Below are positions 1-10,875 of a DNA stretch of 64,000 nucleotides, one piece after another. Source of the DNA: Linanthus parryae (Eukaryota > Streptophyta > Magnoliopsida > Ericales > Polemoniaceae); assembly GCA_023055425.1 (NCBI GenBank), contig JALGPY010000003.1, positions 55,785,891 through 55,849,890 on the forward strand, read 5' to 3'. The position numbers and the translations under genes are program-made. The notes beneath the pieces are model-generated. The model did no database searches, was not told where the DNA came from, and worked only from the letters and a program-made list of their open reading frames with translations. Every line of letters starts with the position of its first letter. Position 1 is the first letter of the stretch.

Positions 1-165
1 TGACGTCCTCTTCTTAGAAAAAATTAAAAACAATTTGTACTATACTATTTATGCGACACATGAATTCCAATTACACGTACAGTGAGACAATTGTGAACTT
101 CCAAGCCGAACGACAACGCCCGGTGCAATGGCACGCCGCGCGCAACGCGCGCGGAGTGAACCTAG
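1..165 (+). mobile_element. 3' terminus of a Helitron
   Basis: The sequence contains a strong GC hairpin (arms CCGCGCG at 136-142 and CGCGCGG at 148-154), a 7-base spacer and then CCTAG followed by T. A hairpin shortly upstream of a CTAG/CTRR end followed by T is the diagnostic 3' end of plant Helitrons, which insert between A and T. The 5' end lies before the window, so neither length nor coding capacity can be judged. Confidence 0.6.
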
Positions 166-1452
166 TGATATCCTTCAAAAGCACATGCATTTAAAAATTT
201 AATTATTGCAGACTTTTCCTCTATTTTCTTATAAAATGAACATGCATGTAAAAAATGAGCTCATAATACTCCCTATGTCTGCTTTTACGTGTCCTATTAT
301 TTTGGTCAACATGACGAAGTATTTTGGGAAGGTTACAATTCCTCTATAAAATTATCAAAAAAATTACAAGTTCTGATATCATTGTCTAATTAAATGACTT
401 CTTTAAAATACTTTGTCATATTGGCAAAAAAACATGACAAGAAAAAGAGACTGAGAGTATTTTTTTTCTCTGACAAATGAAAATCTGAAAACATACTATA
501 CGAAGTAGAATTAATTGGAGAGGGACAATAGAATCAATATTGACCAGCACATCGCAGGGCCAACTAGTGGCGGGACCGATCACAACCCAAATTTGATTTA
601 TGTTCAGGCCCACAACAGGTAAGAAACAAAGAAAACAAAAATAGAAGATGTCAGCTTGCTATAGCGGATGCAGATGACAAATCATCTGAAAAAGTAGTAG
701 CGATTTTGGATAAAAATGTTTGGTATCAAATACTATTGGTTGAAACTCCGAAAGTGAATCACACAGCGTTTGATTTGCGGGTATGTGAATCCGTCAGGGT
801 GTGTTAGGTCTTGTTTCTGCTGTCTGCAAAGTTCTTTGAGACAACATAAATCAAATTTTATGTTTCTGTGGCTGCCAAACATCAATGTCACATGTTTCTT
901 GAATTATTGTGTGCTGATTGGTAGTTGTTTCTGAATAAGCATGCTAACAGTTGTTTCATGAAACATTTTGACAAATAAGAATTCAACTGCTTTCCAAGAA
1001 GAGTGAACTGCTTTCCACATTTGTAAACTTCAATATCAGGATTAAAGAGTAAGACAAGTTCTCAATCCTTTCTTTGCTGAAATAGTGGGGACTGGCGAGA
1101 ATGAAATTGAAGAGAAGGAAAGATTGCTATAATTGTTGACGAAAGTGCGAGATGGTTGGGGCTTTCCCAAAATGATGTGTGGCAAGTTCGTGTGAGAAAA
1201 ATAAAGAAATTACACCAGCATCACAGTACAAAACATTTTTTCTTTTTTGAGAAGATACAAAACAATTTTAAAAGCACCACAAAATTACTCTAAATGACTA
1301 GTTGCAGCTGGACTCACTAACTTCAAAAATGAGTGTCGTGGCTGTTTAAGACAGAAATTGCGCGAATTTTAAAACACTTATAGCAGATAGTTGAGCGCAA
1401 CATTTTCTATGGCTGATTAGTTGACAAATTCAAACATTGTCTTTAACTGAGG
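166..1452. other. AT-rich intergenic sequence
   Basis: No convincing gene is visible. The short open frames here have no recognisable domain. The stretch holds one Stowaway-like MITE (267-459, listed separately); the rest is unannotated AT-rich spacer. Confidence 0.6.
267..459. mobile_element. Stowaway-like MITE
   Basis: The left end reads TACTCCCTATGTCTGC and the right end, read on the other strand, begins TACTCTCAGTCTC. These are imperfect terminal inverted repeats about 190 bp apart with TA at both outer edges. CTCCCT...GTC termini with a TA target duplication are typical of Tc1/mariner-derived Stowaway MITEs. The repeats are degraded, so the family call is moderate. Confidence 0.5.
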
Positions 1453-1460
1453 CACACGAC

Positions 1461-1762
1461 AAGTGGCGGACGTATATGGAGACCAGTGGGTGGAGTGTAG
1501 CCCCTACTCAAATTTTAAAATTTGCGATTTTCATCCTATATTTTATTTATTTAATTATGTTAGCCTCACTCAAGTTTTGGTATTTACAATGTTTATTCCA
1601 CATTCCGTCAAAATAATTACATTAGCCTCCACTCATCTTACATCTTCGTCTCGACAATCTATTTAAGTCGTCATTTTAACATTTAAATACTTCAAAATTT
1701 ATCGAAAGACTCGTCCTTGAACTTTGCCTCTAGTGGACCAAATTTCTAGATCCGCTCCTGCA
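1461..1762. mobile_element. hAT-type MITE with 8-bp target duplication
   Basis: A 302-bp insertion is flanked on both sides by the perfect 8-bp duplication CACACGAC (1453-1460 and 1763-1770). The left end is AAGTGGCGGACG; the right end read in reverse is TGCAGGAGCGGATC, so the ends are imperfect inverted repeats of the common plant CAGTGGCGGA type. An 8-bp duplication is the hallmark of hAT elements. There is no transposase ORF, so it is non-autonomous. Confidence 0.7.
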
Positions 1763-1770
1763 CACACGAC

Positions 1771-2221
1771 TCACAATCTACCATTTCTCTATCGGAACAA
1801 TGAAGTAACCTCAGGATTGAGGTTTAACCTATAGTACATTTCTGGATTCACAGTGTCCCCATAGAGAGGGGACCCTTTTGCGATTAACCTTGCAGAGACT
1901 TCTTCTTGAGAAGTAAATGTATCCCGAAGACGGGTCAATGCTCAGAGGCAGAAGAAGAAGAAGATCAAAATCATGAAAAAGACATTGTTTGCTTTTCTTT
2001 TACTCTCCCCACCCCCACCTCCTTTCAGTTAGAAACTCTCTCTCCTTTTGGCGGGAAGTGGGTCCCTCTGCAATCAAAACACCTCCTCCTCCTTCTTCGA
2101 CCACCACTCTCCTCCTCCTCTCATGTCTTTTTCCCTCTCATAAATACCCTCAACTTCCCCTCTCCCCCTCTTCAATAACACCACCACCAAACCAACCTTC
2201 GCCTCCGCCACAACCACCGCC
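1771..2221 (+). promoter_or_regulatory. promoter and 5' leader of the LRR receptor kinase
   Basis: A TATA-like ATAAATA lies at 2140-2146 inside a strongly pyrimidine-rich tract (about 1990-2200), which is common in plant core promoters and leaders. Transcription would start near 2170, giving a leader of about 80 bases before the main ATG. The start site is inferred from the spacing only. Confidence 0.45.
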
Positions 2222-2254
2222 ATGCTCCGCCGTCCGACATTTCTCTCCCGATGA
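2222..2254 (+). other. upstream ORF overlapping the kinase start as ATGA
   Basis: An ATG at 2222 opens a 10-codon frame (MLRRPTFLSR) that stops with TGA at 2252-2254. That stop overlaps the first in-frame ATG of the receptor kinase (2251) in the arrangement ATGA. If the leader starts near 2170, this uORF would be met first by scanning ribosomes and could influence start choice. It may instead favour use of the second kinase ATG at 2275. Confidence 0.45.
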
Positions 2255-5200
2255 GAACTCCGACGATCCCTGCAATGTCGAAACTCACTCTGCTCCTTCT
2301 CCTGGTACTATCTCTAGCAAACTTGGAATTCACATTCCCTCTCTCCTCCGACGGCCTCTCCCTCCTCTCTTTAAAATCAGCAATCGACAACGGCGACACA
2401 CTCTTCGCCGACTGGAACGAAAACGACGACAATCCCTGCCAATGGACCGGCATTTCTTGCGCCAACGTCTCCGACTCCTCCGACCCCCGCGTCGTCGGCG
2501 TCGCTCTCTCCGGCAAAAACCTCACGGGATACATCCCCTCCGAGCTCGGATCACTGTCTTTTCTCCGAAGACTCAACCTCCACGACAACAATTTCCACGG
2601 CTCCATTCCTGATCAGCTCTTCAACGCTTCCTCACTCCACAGTCTCTTCCTCTACGGTAACAACCTCTCCGGCTCTCTCCCTCCTTCTCTCTGCGACCCA
2701 TTGCGCCTCCAAAACCTCGATTTATCAAATAACTCGATCACCGGACCGATCCCGAAAGAGTTTCGTAATTGCCGAAATCTACAGCGGTTGATCCTCGCCC
2801 GGAACAAATTCTCCGGGGAGATCCCGACCGGGTTGTTCCCGGAGATGGCGAATTTGGTCCAGCTTGATCTCTCCTCCAACAATTTAACCGGATCGGTTCC
2901 GGAGGATATCAGTGAATTGAAGTCTCTCTCCGGAACTTTGAATCTGTCTTTTAATGAATTGTCTGGTAAAATCCCCAAATCAATGGGGGATTTACCGATG
3001 ACGGTGAGCTTCGACCTCCGGAGCAATAATTTCTCCGGTGAGATCCCCCAGACCGGCTCGTTCGCCAACCAGGGTCCCACGGCGTTTTTAAACAACCCTT
3101 CTTTATGTGGATTCCCATTGAAAAAGCCCTGCCGGAAAAACCCGGGAAATTCTCCGGCGTCGTCGCCGGAAGCCGACAATACCCGTCCCCGGAAAGGGTT
3201 GAAGCCGGGGTTGATAGTTTTAATATCGGTGGCTGACGCCGTCGGAGTTTCTTTAATCGGATTAATCGTTGTGTATATATACTGGAAGAAGAAGGATTCT
3301 CATGGATGTAGCTGTACCGGGAAGAGGAAATTTGGCGGGAACGAAAAGGCAAATTTATGTCCTTGTATCGGCGGGTTTCCGAGTAATGACTCCGAAGCGG
3401 ATTCGGAAAAAGGTGGTGGCGGTTTGGGCGGCGGCCGTGGCGGTGGGGGGAGTAGTAGTGGTGGTGGAGGTGGAGGTGAGGGTGATCTTGTGGCGATTGA
3501 CAAGGGTTTTAATTTTGAGCTAGATGAGCTATTGAGGGCGTCGGCTTATGTGTTGGGGAAGAGTGGATTGGGGATTGTGTATAAGGTTGTGCTTGGGAAT
3601 GGGATTCCGGTGGCGGTCAGGCGGTTGGGTGAAGGTGGCGAGCAGCGGTATAAGGAGTTCACGGCAGAGATACAGGCGATCGGGAAGATTAAACACCCTA
3701 ATGTTGTGAAATTGAGGGCTTACTATTGGGCTCCGGATGAGAAGCTTCTAATTAGCGATTTCATCTCTAACGGTAACCTAGCTTCAGCTCTCAAAGGTAA
3801 ATAAACTCAGCAATCTTCTTGAAATTCTTGTGCATACTCAAACATGATATACTATTACAAATCTTCTTCTTAAGATTCTAATTTTTTTTTACTTATTCAT
3901 ACTTATTCAAGTTCTTGAACTTGTTTACGTTAATTTTTAGACATTCTCCGTCAGGGGTGTACAAACAATCCGTCAATCTGCAAAATACATTTGGATTTGA
4001 TGCTTAGGGATCCCCTATATGGGACAAATATTTGTCAACTACTAGTAGTTAGCTAGCACTTTATGTAGGTTAGAACATCCTAGGATTCTTCTTCACACTA
4101 GTGCTACTAAGGTAATCCAATGACAGTCTCTAGGACTTACTCCTGTCCAAGAGGGTTTGGTTTTCTACCATTCAGGAGACCATAATATTTACTTTTTTAA
4201 TGATGTGAGTACCTGCCGGCGCTACTTTTTGGTGCGCACTTGGTAAGAATGAGCTTTTTGAATATCGGACAAGTGAGGATATTAATAAAACCAATAGAAC
4301 TTGGAGAAGACGGGTATACACCGTTCAGGACTAGTTGTTTGTGTTGTAAGATCAGAAATTGCTCTCTCTTAAACCCCAGTTGGGTGAAGACGGCATAAAC
4401 AGGGAGGAGTTTATCAGAAAATATTACAAAATTGTCATTATGGTACAGGAGGGCCTATGCCGTAACATTAGACAGAGTACACACGTGGTTATTTATGGCG
4501 AAGACGTATGCACCATATGACATGTCTGGAGAAACGAATCGAAATTTCTTCGAGGGGTGTGAGCAGTAGTTTTCTGTTTTTCATTGAAGTGTTTTTCTAG
4601 AATAAGATAAAACACAATAGAACCCCCGACATTTAAGAAGTGATGAGGTATCAGATGTGAAAAGAGAGACACCTACTTGAGATCACAGCATTCAATTTCT
4701 TGTCTTGGTGAGATCCTGAATGATTGTTACCATTAGGTACTGGTAGTGGTAGCTGGCTTTGGCATGGTTTGTTATTTTCCTTTGGACCCACCACCTTCTG
4801 GTTGGTGGCAAACTTTACCTGAACTTGAGCTATAAAATTTCTAGGGCTTTAATAATAAGGGGCAAGAACACTAGAGCTTTCTGAAACTCTAACCAATGCC
4901 AATTCTGCTAAAATGGCAACAATTCCTCAAATGTGCCTTGGCAAATGTACATGTAGCCATCAAGAGGTAAAGAGGGTTCTTCCTGATATGATTTACGGAC
5001 TGTCCGATGAATTTTTCCCCAGAATGATCGATTGTCTGTTGGGCTAAAACACCAAAATAAATTTGGTTTGGGGATTGATTATACATTATAGGATCATTTT
5101 GAAACCGCATGTTATTGGGCTTTAAACCGCTACTCCTACTAGTGGTTTTTAGGCTTAAAACCTATATGGTCTCAAAATGGGTACTGCAGGAAGCTAAAAA

Positions 5201-6592
5201 GCGCTAGAGTTGCGGTTTTAACCTCCCAAAAACCTCTAGTCCTACTAGCGATTTCTGAAAGAGCCTGTCTTTGTATTATCAGCCAGATAAAGACTATTTT
5301 GATGTTTTTCGACCAGAAGAGGCTCATTTTGGTGAAAAATTTGTTGTCCCATGTAATAACTCGTTCAATTTGTTTCCCCGCCTGATCCTTCACCCTTGGA
5401 TTACAAGCCCTGCACACCCTGCCACACACCGCCTTTTTTAATTGTAAACTATCCAAAATCACACATTTCAGAAAACATAATTAGTTAGCCACCCGTGCCA
5501 CTTAAAAAATGGTTAAACTTGTTTAAAAATTACTCCTTCCCTTAACATTCAAGTCACAGATGCTTTTTGTACTTTGATTGCATCATGGGACTAATTGGAA
5601 ATTGGAGTTGAAGTTAATCCAACATGATTGCTTTGGTTGTTACAGCATATCCCCACTAGTAGTACATATTCTAACAATTACTGAATCATTACTTTTGCTC
5701 TATTTTTTTTGGTTTCCCAATCGGTTCTGGGGCTTCGCCCCGTAAACCGGTCCAACCCGGGTAGCATGCCTGGATTGGGCAGGTGAGTCTCTCAGTGATA
5801 CTATTTTTTTACATGCATAAAATTTCAAACCTGAGACTTGCTTAAGCGAATCAAGCCGTATTCCACTTTATTCCACTTTGACCAAATCTCATTGATTACT
5901 TTTGCTCTCATTTTCATACTACTGATTTTAACTTAATCTGAACTACAGGGAAACCAGGACAGACGTCGTCCAGTCTCTCGTGGTCAGCCAGGTTGAAGAT
6001 CGCCAAGGGAACAGCACGGGGACTGGCCTACCTCCACGAATGCAGTCCTCGTAAATTCGTTCACGGAGACATCAAACCCTCCAACATCCTCCTCGAAAAC
6101 GACTTCCACCCTTACATATCCGACTTCGGCCTCAACCGTCTCATCAACATCACCGGCGCCGACCCCGCCTCCTCCGGCGGCTTCATTGGCGGCGCCTTCC
6201 CTTATCTCAAAACAGTACAACCCGAGCGAACAAACAGCTACCGAGCACCCGAGGCTCGGGTGACCGGAACCCGCCCAACCCAGAAATGGGACGTCTATTC
6301 TTTCGGGGTTGTTTTGCTCGAACTCCTCACGGGAAAGTCGCCGGAGATGTCGCCGCCGACGACTTCGACTTCCACGGAATTCGCCGGAGATCTCGTGCGG
6401 TGGGTGAGGAAAGGTTTCGAAGATGAGAACCCGTTGTCCGAGATGGTTGACCCTTTGTTGCTCCAAGAAGTTCATGCCAAGAAAGAAGTCCTTTCCGTGT
6501 TTCATTTAGCCCTCGCGTGCACCGAGCCCGACCCTGAGGTCCGGCCCAGGATGAAAACCGTCGCCGAAAATCTCGACAAGATTGGAAGCTGA
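2251..6592 (+). CDS. LRR-III receptor-like kinase, ZAR1/At2g01210-like (two exons)
   Basis: Join 2251-3796 and 5949-6592; the intron has GT...AG ends in phase 1 and the product is 729 residues. Order of domains: signal peptide (hydrophobic run after Met9), an N-terminal LRR cap with NPCQWTGISC, about six to seven LRRs (residues 70-290) ending in a Cys pair (SLCGFPLKKPC), a transmembrane segment (about 319-345), a Gly-rich juxtamembrane linker and a kinase domain (about 430-725). The glycine loop GKSGLG and DFG are present, but the usual VAIK lysine position reads VAVRR and the catalytic loop reads HGD, not HRD. These traits also occur in the ZAR1-like LRR-III group, so activity may be weak or unconventional. 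Met9 (2275) is an equally good start, because the signal peptide begins there. The protein should sit in the plasma membrane; its ligand is unknown. Confidence 0.9.
3797..5948 (+). other. 2.15-kb intron of the receptor kinase gene
   Basis: The donor is AAAG/GTAAAT and the acceptor CTACAG/GGAAAC; joining them restores a Gly codon and an unbroken kinase domain. The intron has no coding frame of note. Around 5700-5870 there is a tRNA-SINE-like stretch (on the minus strand AAGTCTCAGGTTTGAAA resembles a Pol III box B region, followed by a GC-rich body), but it is too degraded for a firm call. The rest is AT-rich. Confidence 0.8.
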
Positions 6593-7265
6593 TAATGCAT
6601 ATTCCAACATATCAGACACATTTTGCCTACTGGTGCTAGCGATTGCTAGTTATTTAGGCCGCGGCACGAAACTCATGTAACTTTCAAAAGTCTACCAAAA
6701 GGGGGTATAATATTTCTTTTTTGCTGTTTCAAGCTTTGGAATATTTTTTGAAGCGTTTATAGTCTCATATTATTTGTAGTCAAGCGAAGCTAGTTGCATA
6801 TTATGTAATTTATATTTACCAGTGCCAATTACTTCAATATGATTTTGCAATAAAAATTTCCTTTCCCTTTTAGTCTCTGTTCTTGCAAATAGCTTGTCAG
6901 CTTATGTTCTTATCCAAAAGGCCTAGCAAAATAGTATGGTTCATTATATTGATCATGATAGTATATACTCAGAAAGCCAGAAGCTACAAGAAGAAGAAGA
7001 AGAAGAAGAAGAAGAAGAAGAAGAAGAAGAAGAAGAAGAAGAAGAAGAAGATTATTTTTTAGACTAAAAGCTCAAACGAAGAAACCGAGATATGGATTTT
7101 GAGTACCAAAGATACCATAATACAGAAGTTTGGCCTGAAAACGCCCGAAAGTTCCACACTTATGGTGTTTCCCCCAAAAATATGTATTCTGTATTTTGAG
7201 GACTCAACATCCCTATTTGGACAAATTGGCTTATAAACTTAAAAGTCAGAACCCATATCGGCTTC
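6593..7265. other. 3' flank of the receptor kinase gene
   Basis: This stretch should contain the 3' UTR, with an AATAAAA polyadenylation-like signal near 6849. The only other clear feature is the trinucleotide repeat listed at 6985-7052. Confidence 0.5.
6985..7052. repeat. (AAG)n microsatellite
   Basis: An uninterrupted purine tract of about 22 AAG/GAA repeats lies downstream of the receptor kinase. It is a likely length-polymorphic marker; no function is implied. Confidence 0.95.
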
Positions 7266-7580
7266 TCAAAGTGAAATCAAAGCAGTTGGAGGTTTGAAGC
7301 CAACATGAAGACAAGCGACGATGTAATAGACAACTTTGTGTTTGAACCTCCTGATGACTAAAACCCTTTCTTCACCCCACTGGAAAGCAGATATAAGTAG
7401 CTTCTTCAACAGCTTTTTCTTCTTACCATCACCACTACTCTTTCTACTGATTTTGACGTACTGCTCTTCTTCTTGATCTTCATCTTCTCCCCATTGAAGA
7501 GGATAGCTTCTCAAGAACACCCTTCTGTTGCTGTAGTCTTCGTCGCGAAAGCTTCTTGTTCTCAGGCTATCTTCCTCCAT
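7266..7580 (-). CDS. hypothetical small plant protein (104 aa)
   Basis: I do not recognise this product with certainty. The 104-residue frame has a charged N-terminus with RRVFLRSYPLQWG, an acidic patch (EDEDQEEEQ), a lysine-rich stretch (KKKKLLKKLL) and a C-terminal segment FKHKVVYYIVACLHVGF. The biased composition and ordered blocks look more like a real small plant protein than a chance frame in AT-rich DNA, and the region is locally less AT-rich than its neighbours. There is no signal peptide or clear domain. It could still be spurious; transcript evidence would decide. Confidence 0.45.
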   Translation of the reverse strand: MEEDSLRTRSFRDEDYSNRRVFLRSYPLQWGEDEDQEEEQYVKISRKSSGDGKKKKLLKKLLISAFQWGEERVLVIRRFKHKVVYYIVACLHVGFKPPTALISL

Positions 7581-7700
7581 GACATTCAGAACCTTATAGG
7601 AGTGATGTTTCCGAATTTTGAATTTTGTCCTTGGGAGGAAGGACTATTTGTAGGAGATTACGGAGAGGGAGACAGGGAGACTAATATTTTAACAAAATAA

Positions 7701-8859
7701 GTTAAATAATGTATAATCAAAGATTAATTTTTGTGAGGGAATAATCAAAGATTAATTGGTTTATTCTTTGATAAACAATAGCAAATAATTTAATAGTAAT
7801 TAGTAGCAACATTTTTCATAAGCATGACCTTTGGAATCAATACACATGATACACATATCATGTATGATATTGATCATAATTTAATAATTATATTATTGTG
7901 TGATCATGCTTCCTAGATACCATCATAAGAAGTAAAATGCTTTTATGGTAGAACTAAAAGCTAGTGTATTTCTTGCAGTATCTCATAAAAGAGCTTATTT
8001 AATTATTTAGTACACGACTACACGCTCTGATTTGATCGGAACTATGTAGTGAATATTGAGAATATCTCACACATCACCCCACCATCACTCGCACAGTAGC
8101 CCTCAAAACAAGATACGACTAAGCTTCCTTAAGCCCTTTTTCTGTTACATTAGATTTAACAATAGTACTAAAACAATTGTTATTAAGAAAATTGACAACC
8201 ATAACTAATAAATCAAATAACTCTACCAATTATGAAACAGAGGTTGAACAATTTGCCGTTGCAGGGACAACAAGTGCACAAATAAGTTAATATGTTTTTC
8301 TCGCAAAGGAACAGCGACATGAGACGGTTTAATCACGATGAAAACGATGACAAGTCTGTCAATTCATATTGATCCATTCATGGACTAATTCAATGAGATA
8401 ATTGGGCTCGCCCTCGTTTTAAGTTATCTGCTAAAGTGTTCCGTGGCGGAGCAAGTGCTTTTATCTAAGGGGGTTTCGTGCTTCCTTAACTCGCCTAACA
8501 TTAAGGACGGCCATGGGTGTTTCCTTGTCTAATCACAACTCGCATAATGCAATGATATGTACTTGGTCTGTTTTACCAGAAAGTTCCCAGGTGACTTTAG
8601 GGAAGTCACTTTGACCAACTAATTTCACTAACGATATGCTACGAAAATTTGCTACTTTTTTTACAATATTGTAGTGTTAAGAAAGATCTACAGTACTATG
8701 AAAAGATTAACACACTCCATAGCGTCACACTTGCTATTTTTGGTAACCCCCTTCCAATCAAAGATCGAATCCATCTGGGTTACCATAAAAAAGACCTAGT
8801 GTGGATGGACGAGAATAAAATCATTTCAAAGAGCAAAAGGCATTAAGAATCCCCAAGCA
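7701..8859. other. intergenic sequence
   Basis: AT-rich spacer with no supported gene. A GTGGCGGAGC motif near 8442-8451 resembles a hAT-MITE end but no partner end or target duplication is visible. Confidence 0.5.
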
Positions 8860-9602
8860 CAGAGGAATGTTACTTGGTAAATTGTGGAGTGCAAGGTCTA
8901 AGATGCAAAGATCACTGCTCTGGTACATTTCACTCATTATGTTGGAGTGAATAAAGGATCTTACCAATTCATTCCAGAGAATTCGCTAACCCCAATCTGA
9001 AGAAAGGATAGATTTGAGCAGTTAAGGGGTTGCTCTTCAACTTCAACTAGAAAAGAGGCGACTAGGAACAGATGGAATTGGGAACATGGTCGGATTGCTT
9101 GTTCCAGGAAGGGTCTATTCGAGAATGATATCCTGAATCACCCCAATGCCACAAGATCTGACCAGATAGATGAATTTGGGAAGATCAAGAGTTCAAACGG
9201 TTTAAGAGTGACCGCCAACAACAATGATATTTCTTGGTCAATATTCAAATGTATTCTCCCTAAAATAATTGGGCTCAAGATGCAGAAATCTGACATTAGG
9301 CCTGGGTGAAACTTGGCCTTCTATGTGATTGAAACTCAAGTCCACAGTATAGGAGGATCCGAATGAAATAGGAAGGACTCAAAAAGATTTGTTTTGTAAA
9401 AAGATCGAGAGTATCACTTTGAATAAACACATTTCTGAGGAGTATCATGCTGAACTCCTGGTTTCTCAACCATTCAGGAAACAGCAAACATATCGAGTAG
9501 GGAGCAACCCAATCATGCCTAACGGCGATTGAAAGCTTGGTCAGAAGATGATATGGAGAAATGTTTCAGTTTTGTGAGACGTTGTAAAAGGGTCTATAAG
9601 AC

Positions 9603-9833
9603 GGGTGGAGGCATGGAGGGGCAAGGGGGTTCATTTCCCCCCCCCCCCCCCCCACCCCCCACCCCAAACATCTTCAAGAACTGCATCTGCACCCCTAAAA
9701 TTTAAAGATTTATTTAATTGTGCCCCCATTTTTATTACAAGTGTGCCTCCAAAAAATTCCAAAGTATTGAAATATTTTTTAACATGACTCTTATACATAC
9801 ATTTCATAAGACCTCTAACCATTCAAAAGAATA

Positions 9834-9884
<51 letters not shown>

Positions 9885-9912
9885 CTTCCTATAATCCGGG
9901 CTCCGCCACTGC
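9603..9912. mobile_element. hAT-like MITE with long poly-C tracts, inside the RLP pseudogene
   Basis: A 310-bp insertion is bordered by TATAAGAC (9595-9602) and TATAGGAC (9913-9920), an 8-bp duplication with one mismatch. The right end read in reverse is GCAGTGGCGGAGCC, a common plant hAT-type terminus; the left end GGGTGGAGG is degraded. It contains C runs at 9637-9653 and 9838-9883. The LRR reading resumes on both sides, so it inserted into the receptor-like protein gene or its remnant. Confidence 0.6.
9838..9883. repeat. 46-base poly-C tract
   Basis: A pure run of C ends the inner part of the MITE; a shorter run of 17 lies at 9637-9653. Such a tract could form i-motif or G-quadruplex structures. 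Its exact length may be a sequencing or assembly artefact. Confidence 0.9.
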
Positions 9913-10875
9913 TATAGGACACGACACCTCCACTGGAATTTCCTAAGAGATTCAGCTTACTCAACTCTCTGAGATTTCGTACATACATCTGGGAATATAT
10001 TAATCTTATTATAGGAGAGGTCCAAGTCTCTTAGAAATGCCAAATTTCCAACAAATTCTGGAACAGAACCGAAATCAGGTAGAAGGGATCACAAGAGCTT
10101 GAAGTGTCCCAAATCTAATAACTTCAAAGTGGGATATTTTTTCATGGTAAAGTTGCCAATATCACCCACAAACTCGTTCAGACTAAGATTCAGGCCCACA
10201 AAATGAAATCCTACCAGAAAGATGATCCAGAGGTAAGTGACAGTTAAATTATGTGGAGATTGTCGAATGTTCATAAGTTCGCAGTGAGGTAAGTGCAACT
10301 CAGGCTACGAAGGTAGAATGTCCACAGTTTACCATCATCTAGGTTCACTTTGGTTCAGGCTCCCTAAATTCAGATACTTTAAAGTGGATAGGCCAGTTTA
10401 ATTCTAATACTGACAGACTTCAGGGGAGAAACTCTTCAGCGAGGTCCAGATATTGCAAGTTAGACAAAGATCATGTGGAACCAACACACAGAAACTACTC
10501 GAGAAAGATTGAGATATTCTAATTTCACAACTGAACCAAGGAGCTTTGAATTGGAATCCCTCTGAAATCATTTACGCTGAAAACCAAGAAAAATATCCCA
10601 AGTCAAGCAAAGAACTTGTCTCACCACCCAAACAAGAGGAGGCCTTGGTATATGGCAATCCTTCAGCGAAACCGCAACCTCCTCCCCTTCTCAGATCAAT
10701 CTTTGGCATGTTCCCAGTTTGCCTATTCCAGTAAAAAAAAACCCTTCTGTTTACAGCAAACTTTGACAACCCAAGATGAAAGCAGAACGGAAGGATCTGT
10801 GAGACCTCCATTGAATTTCAGAAGGGCTTTACTCTCAAATTCAACACACTGGTAGGCGGAATTATGATTATCTCC

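Larger units (their letters stand above)
8860..10875 (-). pseudogene. EIX-like LRR receptor-like protein, pseudogene
   Basis: Translating the minus strand in shifting frames gives a broken LRR receptor-like protein. The N-terminal cap lies near 10740-10855 (pieces ERKALLKF, GLTDPS, LSSW, followed by a CC pair). Downstream pieces include NDFRGIPIQSSL (about 10560), LQYLDLAEEF (about 10460), LNLSLNEFVGDIGN (about 10170), VPEFVGNLAFLRDLDLSYN (about 10040), FPEWLRNQ and ILLRN (about 9450) and VDLSFNHIEGQV (about 9330). These match the EIX/RLP class of extracellular LRR immune receptors. Many stops and frameshifts and an inserted transposon (9603-9912) show that it is dead. The edges are approximate. 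Confidence 0.75.

Noticed and set aside
2172..3503. Long open frames on the minus strand and in other frames over exon 1 of the receptor kinase
   Set aside because: They are shadows of a GC-rich coding exon; only the LRR frame has domains and a valid splice junction.
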